Origin: Tetrapyrgos nigripes
Lineage: Eukaryota > Basidiomycota > Agaricomycetes > Agaricales > Campanellaceae
Length of the DNA: 64,000 bases
Direction of reading: 5' to 3'
Assembly (NCBI GenBank): GCA_013368315.1
Contig: JAACJM010000098.1
Span: forward strand, 236,212-300,211
This document shows, in pieces, positions 11,710-24,020 of the stretch (position 1 is the stretch's first letter; the number at the start of each line of letters is the position of its first letter). Made by a program: the position numbers and the translations under genes. Under the pieces are notes generated by a model. It was given only the letters and a program-made list of their open reading frames with translations. It did no database searches and was not told the origin of the DNA.

Positions 11710-13313
11710 TCAAGCTTTGGCACTTTCAATTTCAGCCAGCCTCACAACCCTCTCCACTTCCGCTTTCAATAACCCCATCCTCTCCTTCGTCATATATACG
11801 TCTAACACCGTCGACCCATCACTCGGCAACGTCCCCGACATGAACAATACGTTCACAAACGGAAATTTCGTCGCCGTCAGAACATATCTATACCCACAGA
11901 GGGTATTCGCATCCTTTATCGAGGAAATACATCCCCAGTCATTGTCCAGCATTTTCGAATAGGATACATTCGACACGCTTAGAGTTTCGTCTGCATCTGG
12001 GTGGTAAGGACCGGGTACTTTTCCTGTACGAATGGCACGAGAGGAAGAGAGGACGTGAGCGAATTTGATGGCGGAGGGTGTGAGTTGACGGGAAGATGTC
12101 ATTCTGTGTGCGAGGGAAGCGAGAGAATGGGAATGAATGGAGGCGACGGTAAAAAGAGGGTATGGGGCGGTGATGAAGGTGTTGTGGAGATGGGTACGAA
12201 GAGATGGAGGTTCGGCTGGGAGAAGATCTCGGAAAGCAGAGAAGCTTGAGACGTGGGTTTTTTTCCTGAGTGATGTGTCGGTTGAGTAGATCGTCTTGAA
12301 AAAAAAAAGTCAGAATTATCATTCTCCAGGAAAGTAAAGGCTTACTTTGTATACCCATGCGACGAGAATATCACCTGTTGAAACCCTCGGTGTGTCTATC
12401 CCTTCACTAGCAAGCTCTGTCCTCACCCCGTTCACGAGGTAATCAAGAGCTTTCTTCGGCAACAGGATGATATGCCTCAACGCCTCATTCCACCAGACGC
12501 CTTTGATAACATGATAATACAACGCATGGAAGGCGCCGCTGATACCGACATCCGTATACCCTGCGAAAGGCTGCAGATCCAGGGGTCGTTCCAGCAAAGA
12601 AGCCATCTCCGGCTTAGCTTCTTCTGCATCCAGATAGTCTTGAAGCTCGTTGGGACTATAACCTGGACGGAGTGACGGAGGAACGTCCCATTCTCTTCCA
12701 TTCAGCTCTGCGATGATACCCGTGACAACCTTTGATGCACCATACGCGTCGAGCACGCTGTGAGGACGAGTGAAACCTATCGCGGTTCGGGGAGGCGTCT
12801 TGTCGTTGTTGGAGTGAAAGAAGGTGAGATGGAAGGACATGAGGGGGTGGTCTTTTTCAACATGTTGGTAGCTGTTTCGTGGCGTATTGGAGTGGATGAA
12901 GAGCGAAGGAGGTAGAGATGGTGAAACAAGGGGTATTGGTTCGGAGACGTAGTATGAAAGAGGAACGTCAGACGTGCTTGTTGTCAATGAAAACGTAGGG
13001 TAATCCTCTGGTAAAGGTCCAAGAGGAATTTTTAACCTCCAGAGTAAGCTCTATATAAATAACACAATCAGCGCTCAGAAATCACTGAAAGAGAAAGAGT
13101 TCTGCCGACCTTGTCTTCCTGCATGGCGCTGTCAAGCCTGGCAGCCAACATACGCCACTTGTGAGTGACATTTGTAAGAGCAATTCGTAGGGCTTGATGG
13201 TCAAGAATACCCTCTACAAGCCAGCCAGTGACGAAAACTGAACGAATGTTGCTGACATCAAAATTTGAGAGCGGGTACAATGCAAATTGGTCTTCGGAAC
13301 CAAATGACATCAC
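11710..13313 (-). CDS. HXXXD-type acyltransferase (BAHD-like), 497 aa
   Basis: Three exons, 13313-13110, 13050-12346 and 12294-11710, all joined in phase 0, give 497 aa. The motif HSVLD within FTRPHSVLDAYGA is the HXXXD active site of CoA-dependent acyltransferases. It lies near the middle of the first half, as in the fungal transferase family that includes trichothecene acetyltransferases and plant BAHD enzymes. A clear DFGWG motif near the C-terminus is not visible; FPFVNVLFMSGTLPSD occupies about that place. The likely reaction is acyl transfer from CoA to a hydroxyl or amine of a small molecule, with unknown substrate. No other biosynthetic gene adjoins it, so a metabolite cluster is not supported. 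The paired methionines at the start leave 13313 or 13310 possible. Confidence 0.78.
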
Positions 13314-14280
13314 GTCGTCCTAATCTCGGTGTCTGTAGTCGGTTCTCAGAGATCTTCTGGGGAACTATCTCCAGTCGGGAGGTGGTCTGGAATGTCGGGC
13401 TGCAAAGTGGCACAGAGGAGAAGGTTGCGGGAAGACAGCTCGCGGCTGGCTGGAAGTCGTCAGGGTCATGAAACCTTCTCACGAAAACAAACTTCGAGCA
13501 CAAGGACTCTCATGACATGCTCGAAATCGGTAACTTCCTTGCTGTCCGTTACACCGTTTCCTTATTTCCCCCCGTGGTTTATCCAGAAGCTGTCAAATGA
13601 TCTCTTTCACCGGCAAATGAAGAAACAAAGAGCGAAGAATGTGTTCTAGAAAGGCAAGGGCCCTCCGAGGAAGTACCAGCTATATCGCCACAAGGCATTT
13701 GCAAGACGCGAAAGCGTCTTCCAAATACATACGGAGACCTAGATGGACCGGCTGGGTGAGGTCCAAGCTCGATTTACTTAATCAAAGTAATCAGACGAAA
13801 TCCCACCCTTCCCGCTGCCGCCGTCTGTCTTCCTTTAAACTTCCACCCCTATTGTACGGACACCTTGCAACTCCGAGGCCTTAATTCGCGTCGAAAGTCG
13901 GTCTCATTCCTCCGTAGTCTGGTCTTTTACTCGTACTCCCTTTTGCTTGCGTGAAAGCCAATAGATAGCTTCAGCAAGTGATTGTGCCTTGTGGCGTCCT
14001 TGTCGCGAATCGGGCAGTCATTACGCGTCGAAGTCGCGTTTCCTGGTCAAGTACACTCGTGAACGACGCGTAATTGCGTTCAAAGTACGCACCATACCAT
14101 CGCATTTTGCTACGTACATACAATTCTCGCATCTACAAGCTTCAGTAGTTTGAGTGTGCGCGTTATCGGGTTATATATTTCCGGTTACTCCGGCAACTGG
14201 CTATCCGAGCGCTAAGTGACCGAGTGGCGACGAGTGGCTGAAAGTGGCTGATACTCGTTTCTTGCACTGAGCCATAAAGT
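13314..14280. other. Intergenic of normal composition
   Basis: No gene seen. CpG dinucleotides are frequent here (for example around 13900-14100), unlike the adjoining sequence to the right. It contains the upstream region of the acyltransferase and ACGCGT hexamers near 14023 and 14065. Confidence 0.5.
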
Positions 14281-17200
14281 AGGTTGTCGGTCTCTTGTTG
14301 TTAGTTGTGTGATTACTTTTTCTTACAGCTATTTCACTAAATATGCGGAAAGTCCAAATTTTTTTTTTCTCAATCACCTCAATGCCTTTCGGCTTTCAGA
14401 GGACCGGCCGGATACATATAAAGCCCCTGAGAAGTGTTGGGCTACTCCGATCGCTGCCCTAAATGATGTGGAGCCAACCAACTCTGGTGGAGCTCACTGC
14501 GTCGGGTGGTCCCGACATGGTCCGACTTAATGGTCGGGGCTGGATCGGGCTCTAGCAAGGCTCTTGATGTCGTCTGCGTCATCCTAAGATTTTTGAATGC
14601 GCCGTCGAAGCCGCTACAGCCGATCGAGGCCCAGTTGATCGGCCTCGGAAAAAAAAAACGATCATTCCGTACTTTTAGTGAAATAGCTGTAAATCAAGAC
14701 TCACTGAACTGCTTCGTTTTCTTTTCTGTTCTGTAGAAAATAGTTCAAAGAGTCTGTGGCCTCTAGTGACAAAAAATTTCGGAGTTCTTATTCTCGCTTT
14801 TTTCCCCTGATGCTGTGCAACCTTGCTAAGATTAATGTGCATGGTCATTCCACTGCTTAATTGACTATCATATCATGATTTTTTCTGCTGTCCTTGATTA
14901 ACCTTATCAATGTTGCTGAGGCTAGATCAAAAGACCTTTTTTTGTTACTAGAATATGGATTTGCACAAACACCTACTTCTGTATACACTCAAAAAAAAAA
15001 CCACTCCAACAGTCTTTTGCTTTGTGTTTGCCCTTTGTTCATAATTATTGTTGTTGAGAATCTAGAAACTTTATTGAGTACCTTAGTATTTTTGCATTTG
15101 TCAACAGCAAATTTACAAGTCCTTTAATCATTCACACAGCCTTGTTCAGTCATTTGTTTTCCAAATCTGTATTCACTGGCATGTCACTGACCAACTGACC
15201 ATTCATCTATTTTGATTCACCCTTTACTCCTTATCTCCCTGTCTTGACTTGTCTGTTTAACATTTTGCTGATCTGATAATATTGGTGTTAGGTCTCATAG
15301 TTGACTGGCCTGGTTTGGGTGGTTGAGAGTCATTCACTCTAATCTATTAAATTTTGGGTTGTTTGAGGGCTTCAAGGGCTATGCAAGAGGTTTAGAGTGA
15401 TTCTTGGGTCTTTCCTGTGGGTTAGAGTTCATGACTCTTGAAACAGGGATAAATAAGTGGAGATGTTGTGAACTGGGCAACCTGTTCTCATTGCAAACCC
15501 AATTTATTTTCCAGAAAAGTCAGGTGTTGATAATTGTCTGCATCAACAACCAGACTCTTCTTGACTTCCACCACTACTTTGATCATCCTCCACATCTTCT
15601 GGCTGTTCCAAGTATCTGTCTGAGGTAGTTAAATGTCATTTCATCTTGTTCATGTTGTGATCACCTTGTGTTTGTTCTCTGCACAATCTGGTGAAGGAAT
15701 GCTGCATTGTTTCCAGAATGTTCCAGGTACTACTGTCCCATTTCATTCAATTCATGAGGGCATTGTGACTGTGATATGCCCTCATGAATTTTTTGACTTC
15801 AAAAACTTTGGTGTGGCTGCAACTGAAGCTTTTTTTTGCAAAATTTGATAGAGAAATTGCTGGTTTTGGAAGGTATCTTGGCAGGGATTTTGTGAATGGC
15901 TTCTTGTGATGTGTGACAGCCAATTTTTTTGTGAATTTTGGGGGATACGTGATGTGTGACTCATGAATTGAATGAAATGGACAGTAGTCATTTTTGAAGA
16001 TTCTAAATGTCCTTCTATCTTTTGGATTCTGCTTGTTTTCCTGCTTGTTTTTCACTTGTTCTGGGTGTTTGTTTATTGCCTTTTGTATTCAGTTCAACAA
16101 CAATAAGATGAGTCTTGGACTCTTGTTCATTTGGATGGCTGTGACTTAGTGGTTGTATTGCTAGCCAACTATTAGTGATAAATCCCAAAAAGGAAATACA
16201 CACATGAGCCTGACCTTCTGAGTTCACAATGTTTCTGTGTGGTTTTCAGGATCTAGACCCCAGGCAGGATGTGGATTTACCATTTTACATGTTTGGGCAA
16301 GTCATTCTGGAGAAAAGTGCCCAAAGGCTGTCAGGTTGTAAGTTGTGTTGCTTGTAGCAGTGCACTATACCCAAGGGGGACCAAGAAAAATGTAGAGTGA
16401 TATAAGGTTGGAAAAATTTTCAAGGGCCTGACAGCCAGACTAGCTAACCATCCCTATATGGGAATATGCAATTGCTGGTCCCCCTTGACTATACCATTTG
16501 GCAAACAATCTCCTGTGACTTCTTCTGAGCAGTTTTTGGCTGCCATCTGAGGATAAAAACAGGCTCTAAGTACTTCATGGGTACCATATATGCAGAATAA
16601 AGACAAGAAAAATATCCAGAGGAATGTAAAAGACATGCTAAGAACATGATTTCCTTTTTTGAGATTTATTACTAATAAGCTGCCATGCCACCAAAATTGA
16701 TGAATGTCTTAGCAGACTTCAAAGTTCATATACACTAATGTCTGATAGTGTTTATCTTTTTGCTTCTGATTAAGGCTTCTAGCAGATTGGATGCTGTTCA
16801 GATGCAGATCCATCTGCTCTGATGAGTTGTTCAAGAGTGCCAATTTGCATGGGCAGATGGCATCTGTCGGATGACCAGATCATCTGTGGATGGGTGGCTG
16901 AAGGTGGCTGACATAGTAACAAAAAAAGTTTGAAGGTACTTTTTTGTGGTTTAAGTATGTCTAAGTACAAGTACTGTGTGATACAATATTTCACTGCTGA
17001 CTGATACACCACCAGTCACTGATACACTGCAGATTATTCTATGATTTGGGCTACCCAGGGCTCAAACAAGGTGTTATATAGGGACATATTGTTGAGAGCC
17101 ATGATCGTAGCACTTCATACCGTGGGTATCCATGTATACTACTTATGGAGGGGTGATTTCGTAAAATTTACATACACATCTAAAAATATATCTTGCAGAT

Positions 17201-18750
17201 TTTAAGAGAATGAGAGTGGGTAAGCCCATATCTAGTTAATATATCAAAGCAGAAGGCATAATAGCATTGTACTGCAAACACTCTAGGTGTGTAAGCTTGA
17301 CATAACCTTGGTATGAGCCAAAGATGGGTCCATCAGGGAGAACTGTGACATGTCATGCAGATGTTTTATGTCACAGGTCACAGCCAAAGTGCCTGTTTTG
17401 GCATGTGTGTGACCCAGTGTGACAGGTGTATCAGTGACCTGGAAAAGCCAGTTTTGCGGTTTCTCATTTGCACTGCGCATATCTCCTGATGTACGTACCA
17501 TAATCACTAGTAATTTTACATGTATATACTTTTGATAGTAGGGTATCTTATGATGTACATAACTCCAGTAGATTCACTCTCAAACTGCTATGCCATTGCA
17601 TCCTCATTCCCAGTGTATCGGTCAGCAGCGAAATACTGTACATGTAAAAATATCAAGCTACTCACTGCTGACACAGAGTAAGTATTACAATGGGAATGGC
17701 TTTGGCATCTTTGCCAACAGGTTTTCCCATGCAAATGTGACATTGAGCAAACTGCTGAGAACAATTAACACATCATAAAAGATTTCTGTAGATATTGGTG
17801 AGTTTTTGCAACTATATAGTGCCTTGGGAAAGCTTGAGATTAACCTAAATTGGCAACTCCAGCACATTCTCACATACTTTAGCCATCTGACAATGAACTA
17901 CAGATGGATAGATGGTATCTGCTGGATGGTGCACCTCCAGATGTCCATCTGCCATCCGAATCTGAGGCCTCATCGACAGATAGGCACCAGATCATCTGAT
18001 CTGCTAGGAGCCCTACTTCTGATATGCTGATCAAAGAGACCACCCTCGCTGTTGCCAATTGACAAGTAGAGAAAGATATGTAGTCAGGAAGTTGGCCTAC
18101 TCATCGACGATCATTTTGGTTTTTTTTGTGTTGCTTGTCATATGTTCTTCAAGAACTTCCTATTAGTTCTGTTTGACATTGTTCTTTCAGAGTCCTATTT
18201 TCCACTGCTTATTTGTATCTGCTTACACAAGCAAAAGGCGTGGCAGTGCATTGCTATTTGCATCATTGATGTTGTTGTTTGTTGTTGTCACAGTCTTGTG
18301 ACAGGTTGACTTTTTGACTTGTTTACTCACTACCACCAATCACTTCATCTTGGTAGATTGTTCTGTGCTTTTCTTTCTTTTTGCTGTTCCCAGCAGCATT
18401 AGTAGGTGTTCACTTGATGATTGTGTCTTCTACATGCTAAAATGGTGCTTCCAGTCGACCTCAAGTCGAGCTTCCACTTCATTCGACCTATGAGGTGGTA
18501 TGTGTTTTTGTTTCTGCTCTGTTTCCCATTTGTTCTTCATCAGCAAATGTCATTTGTATCATTGCTTGAGGCTCTTGTTGTGATTAACATTGTTCATGGC
18601 GATGTTGATGTCAAGGTTGTCTGGTTTTGCAGTCTGCAGTTTTTTTTCTTTTTTCTGCTTCTTTCATGGCATCCTCAATGCAAGGGCCTGCAGTTGCTAC
18701 TTACTGCATTGCCAACTTGTGAAGTGAATCTGACCCTTCTCTTTTACTAG
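14281..18750. other. CpG-depleted AT-rich island, probable decayed transposon sequence
   Basis: No credible coding sequence; frames are all short. By eye I find one CpG (15948-15949) between 14821 and 16860 and roughly 17 more up to 18750. Flanking genic sequence holds several per 60-base line. TpG and CpA are abundant, the expected residue of 5-methylcytosine deamination at CpG. The phrase GTGGCTGAARGTGGCTGA recurs at about 14236 and 16896, and ACCAGATCATCTG recurs at about 16874 and 17988, so repeated material is present. A small inverted-repeat element lies at 15729-15988. I read it as an old methylated mobile-element landing zone; no transposase or reverse-transcriptase motif survives. 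Confidence 0.6.
15729..15988. mobile_element. MITE-like element with 28-29 bp terminal inverted repeats
   Basis: Left arm 15729-15757 (starts ACTACTGTCC, ends TTCATGA) and right arm 15961-15988 (starts TCATGAATTG, ends ACAGTAGT) are reverse complements apart from one extra C in the left arm. The element is 260 bp and non-coding. Inside the left end is a second perfect 14-bp palindrome, 15749-15762 against 15777-15790. Size, long TIRs and a subterminal hairpin fit a miniature inverted-repeat element. I found no convincing target-site duplication. Confidence 0.55.
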
Positions 18751-21700
18751 ATGTTTGACTTGACCATTGACAGCATGGCTTCACCAGAAGGTCAAGGTAT
18801 TCTTGCTGACAACAATATGCCTTCATGGACATCCATTCATGTACCAGAGTCTGATGATGACAAGTCTTCTGCTTACTGGAGTGGAGATGAGCTCAGACTT
18901 GATGAGATTTTGAACATGGACAACACGGGCAACTTTTTCATAGCAAAACCAGCCTCTGAGTCTTCCTCTCAACCTTTACAAGATCCTTCATTTGGTAAGC
19001 TCGTTTTCTCTCCAAACTTTCTCTCTCCAAACCTTCCGATCACTAACTGGCCAATTTGTCACCTACAAACTCACGCACAGCACAACAACAATCAGCAGAT
19101 CACGGTGACCGTAATCAGCTGCAGAACTTGGAAAACTTGACCGATCAGACGGTTGATGTTCCAAATCCGGCACCTCAAGTTCACACGCTTGCAGACCGCT
19201 CTGTCGACGCGTCTTTCTTATCCAAGTCGCGTTTGACTCTCTCCAACGACAACACTGCTGCCACTGCGGGTCCGGCAACGACCACTACCAACGTGGATAC
19301 ACCGGCCCCAGACCCTAGCTCTCTTGACGCCCAGGAATCGCAGTCGCATACCTTTGTGTCGGATGCACATCAAGTACAACAATCTGACTCCCGAAAGGCG
19401 TCTTCCCTCAGGAATACTCCAAACGTCGGTGACGAAACGCTTGCATCTGGATTGGGCTCTGGAGTGGGAAAGGTTTTGGAGGAAGGGAATGGGATGATGA
19501 GTGATTCCACGACAGGAAAGGCTAGAGAAGGTTCTAGTCGTGCTGGCTCGGCGTCATCGACTAAACGAGCTGTTCGTTCCGAGAAGGCGTCGCAAAATGG
19601 GAATGGGAACGAGACGCAGAGCTCTGCTCCTGTCGCGTCCACCTCTGCTTCTGCGAAGATTGCAAAGCCGAAGAAGGTCCAAGCCAACCTGTCTGCGTTT
19701 GGATTTCTTTCCTCTCCAAATGCTTCAACTTCGACTCCTACCACTTCTACTCCTTCCTCATCTTCCAAACTGAGTTTTAAACCCAAAAAAATCCCGCAAA
19801 AATCCTTTTTGGGTGTCTACGCGTTGTCACCACTAGTGGGACATAGTAGGAAACAATCCACTCCTTCACTCAACGACAACTCCAGTCCTTCCAGGAGTTC
19901 TCTCTCCCGGAATCCACGTCCTTCAAATCACTACCGCGATAATGGAAACGGTGGCGCCAACATCGCAGTAGCGCTTTCAGCCGCGTTCACGAGTAACGAC
20001 CATGACAATTACGTTCATTCTCTCGATAATCGCATTCCCATTGGTGCTACGAAGGCTTCTTCCCAAAATGCACCAGTACTAGCAGTATCTTCTTCCGACC
20101 ATTCTCCTTTATCGCCTACTTCAGCATCATCTCAGTCTCATTCTCGCTCAACAAAGCCCACCTCGACTGGATCAGTCGGGGCCGCAGCTGGTAAATTTCT
20201 TGGAATTTCTTCATCTTCATCTACATCTGCATTCCCATCAGCATCAGCATTAACATCTCCATCTTCTCGTTCTCGCACACAAAACAGACCCATCTCCAGC
20301 TCCAAACCCAACTCCAAAACTGCGGTCACTGTCATTAATGTAGACGATGACAGCGACAGTGACAATCCTGCCGATGACGAAGCCGACGATATAGATCTTC
20401 TCAACATTACTCATCCTCATCCTCATCAACTTTCTCCTCGTGGTGTACCTCGTACACCTAGTTCTCGACTTGCACCTTCTTCTTGGGCCAACAATGAGAA
20501 TGTAGTTGACGTCGACGCACTTGATGATCACAGTCTTGACCCTGCAAACACCGACTCCCGTGCCCATGCTCGTACCCAAACTTCATCCAGTACACCCGAC
20601 CCGCTTGCTTTGCGTACTCCAGATGAGGACGGAAGTGTAAACGAAGACGAGAACGAAGATGAGCACGGGGACACTCAGCCGCAGCCAGCTTCCGCCTTGA
20701 GTAACGCCAATGCCAATGACATAGTCAATGCACTATCCAGTGCGTTTGCGAGTTCCATTGGAACGCCCAGGCGTGCTAGGATTGCTTCTAGTACTTCTAC
20801 CACTACGGGTGCAGGTCTCAGTCGTAGTCGTACTCGTGGTGCTGGTGCTGATACCATCAAACTCAAGATCTCTTCACCTCTCGCACCTTCACATCGAATT
20901 CTTAGTCCTTCTCGACGTCATATTAGTACACGTACACGCGCACGCACCACACGTTCTCAACCTGGACCTGGGCCAGCATCAGTATCAGTATCAGTATCAG
21001 CATCTGCCAGCAATCCACTCGCAGACGCTCTTACGCGTGCTTATGCTGATAATGCCGTCACTGTTGCAACTGCCGACAGCGGTGGCGAGGACGAAGGTGA
21101 AAGCGATGCATATGGGGATGTGGACGCTAGTATGGATATCGAAGACGACATCGACCTCCAAGAAATCAGACAGATATCCCAAGAAGAATTGGATGAATAT
21201 CTTGATGTAATGGTTGACGATGGGCCGACTATTGAGGAGGTTGAGAGGATTTTGGGAGGGTTGGAAGGGGATGGGGATGGGGATGAAGGTGAGGGTGAGG
21301 GTGAGGAAGGTGTTGACGAGAGTCTAGGAAAAGTTACAGTGATCCAAGAGCAAGAGAAGGAGGAGGTGCAGAGTGGGCCGTCGCAAACGCAGCAAAAATT
21401 TCTTCAAGACAACGTCGCTGTCGTTAGTTTTGATGCCGATACCCTTGCCGACGTTGACGTTGGTGTCGACACTGCACCTGCACCTGCGAATGCAGACGCA
21501 GACGCAACCTTCGCCCTAGCCGTGACTACAGCTGTAGCTGTGGTGGTTGAAGAAGAAGAGATTCTTGTAATTGAGACGGAAGGTGCTGCTCAGGCTAGAT
21601 TGGACCTGGAACAAGAACAAGAGCTTGAGGCTGTGGTTCGGTTTGCTGTCGGTGGCGGTGGCGGTGTCGGTGTTGAGGTTGAGGAAGAAATCCAGACTAC

Positions 21701-23890
21701 AGAGAAGGCTGCTGTTACTGAGGATCAGAGGGAGAACGAGAACGAGAGGTTAGAGTTAGAGAGTGAGCAGCTACAGCAAAAACGACAGCAAGAGCAAGAG
21801 CAAGAAGAGGAACAAAACCCACCAGAACAACAAGCAGACAGACCCCATCTCCAAGAACACCATGACCATCAGCAAAAAGCAGAAAAACAAAAACGCTATC
21901 AGTTTGAACGATTCCAGCTCATGATGGATATCAAGCATTTGGGTGCTGATGCAGGTGGGGTTAAGGCAAAGTGGGCTAGGCTTATGGAGGTGCAGATTGA
22001 GGGAGAGAAGGAAAGGGAAATGGAACGAGAGGCAGACGCAGATGCAGGTCTAGGTGAAGGTGTAGATGCGGACACAGGCAAGATTGCTGCTGAACTTGAA
22101 CGCGAGCTGGACCTGGACCTGGGAGCCAAAGAAGCTTTAATCTCCAACGAACACGAATTCGAAATCCAAACTCAACTTGCCCAAAGAAAACTCTCATTCC
22201 AATACACCTCTGATGGACGGTCATATACCGAACAGCTTTTTCAGCGTGTGGAGGAATGGTTTGGGGCGGAATTTTTGACGGTGAAGGCGTTGAATGGGCA
22301 GAGGCCTCAGGCTCGGAAGAATGGGAAGCAGGGGAGGCAGGTAAGCAGGTTTTCTTTGTTTTTATCACTTATTTCTTTTCGTGTTCGTGTTTTTGGTTAC
22401 TGGGTTCCATCAAGGTGTTGTTTTTCGTTTTCGTTCCAGTCTGTGTTTGCTTTGTTTGGTTACTTGAGTTCTTGCTTTTCCTTTTCCTTATTGGTTGTCT
22501 TCTTCCTTTTCTTCTTTTCTTGGCCTTATCCTTTCTCTCCTTGTCCTCGTTCCCCTTTCGCCTTTCTGTCTGTTCATTTTATTGGTGCTTATACTGATAC
22601 TGAACACCGATATTGTCAGTCACGATACGAAGTCTCAGTCACAAGTCCTCTCGCCGAACCCGAACCCGAACCCGAACCCGAACTCAGGCCTGAAAGACCC
22701 TCAGAGGCAGAGTCTGAGCCAGAATCAGAGTCTTTTAGACGTTTACATGCTCCTCTTGGACGTGTCTCAGTCGACGCTCGTGTCCAACCACGTTCGCAAG
22801 ATATCTATATTGATGAAGATGAGAGCGTTGTTGTCGATGTCGATGTACTAGACGAAGACTTTGACGAGGAAGAAGTGGAGTTGCAACTGGAAGCAACACT
22901 GCCTCCGGATACATCCGCTCCCAGCTCCGAGTCTACCACTACTTCTCGGCTTCGTTCTCGGACTAGCACTCGTTCGCAGACGCATTCTCGAATTCAAACA
23001 CCCATTGCGGCACGTCAACACCATATTCGGCAAGCTCAAAATAGATCCACTGCCACTGCCAATAATGCTGTTGTTGGATCCGAAATTGGAGTTGGAGTTC
23101 AAGAACGTGCGGCTGGAAATGGACAGGGTAACGGTAGCGCTGAACCTGTAGGGACTCGGAGGAAACGTGCTCGGGATGACGATAGATCTAGACTTGCTGT
23201 TGTTGACACTGTTATTGTTGACAACGTTGACTCGGGCTCTGAGGACCAGCAACAGCAAGTGAATGGGATCGTCGAGCATGTGCAAGGTGATAGAGATGAA
23301 GAGGATGAGGACCAGGGTGAGAGTGCCGGTGAGAATGGAAGACCAGCGAAGCGGGCAAGAACGGACGTTGAACCCGAGCCCAAGTCCGAGAACGTTAATG
23401 AAGGGCAGCCGCAGTCTAAAGTGAAATTGGACGTTGCAGCTTGTCCTGCATTAATGTTGAGGCTTTTGAAAGGAAAAACGAAGATCAGAGATGAGGTACG
23501 TGTGTGTGTGTGTTCGTTCACGCATAGTATTCAATGCTAACGTTGCATTCATATTCTACTGCATCCTCGTCAGGAGGTGGAGATGATTGTACAGCTCTTC
23601 GAAATACTTGCAGGCGATGATTGGTCCATGGTTGAACAGGTTCGTGCTATATACGCTGGCCTGTGATGCACGTGTTTAAGAAACTAACAACCTTTTTTTT
23701 TTGTTGGTTGGTGGTTTGATAGGAGGCGATGAATGGACTATCGGAGGCTCGTGACCAGTTGTGGCAGGCAATTGTGGGGATAGCTGGGGTTGTCCCTGGG
23801 TCTGAGACTCTTGGAATAGGAGCAGAGAGGGAAAAACGACTTGTTGAACTTGCGCGAGTGGTGCAAAGTAAATTTACGGGTACATATTAG
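18751..23890 (+). CDS. Low-complexity acidic/Ser-rich protein, 1537 aa, unknown function
   Basis: Five exons were worked out: 18751-18994, 19081-22340, 22620-23495, 23574-23639 and 23723-23890. The protein is dominated by Ser/Thr/Asn/Asp/Glu runs, a Gln/Glu-rich coiled stretch (about residues 980-1040) and basic KRAR patches compatible with nuclear import. Three related motifs recur: NIAVALSAAFTS, DIVNALSSAFASS and NPLADALTRAYAD. Only the last ~90 residues look globular (VEMIVQLFEILAGDDW, then LWQAIVGIAGVVPG). The 279-nt intron 22341-22619 has no stop and keeps frame, so its retention is possible. A good acceptor (CTCTTTTACTAG) directly precedes ATG 18751, so a further 5' exon may exist. The first exon is CpG-poor like the island upstream, the rest CpG-rich. 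I do not recognise the family. Confidence 0.62.
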
Positions 23891-24020
23891 AGTAGTAGCA
23901 CGTTGGTTGATGGGACAAACATTTAGGATTTGTTGTGACGGATTTGTGACTGTACTGAGAGATTAATGCCCCCCGCGTCAAAGACGAACGCGAAAATTTG
24001 GTCTGGACGTCGGTGACGCC

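Noticed and set aside
16789..18010. GATG/CATCTG-rich stretches as a functional regulatory array
   Set aside because: They are irregular, dispersed and lie in the CpG-depleted island; decayed repeat sequence explains them.
19056..19080. Extension of the large low-complexity frame upstream of 19081, starting at a TTG
   Set aside because: The frame has no ATG there. A GTAAGC donor at 18995 and a CACAG acceptor at 19080 join the 18751 exon in frame, so 19056-19080 is intron.
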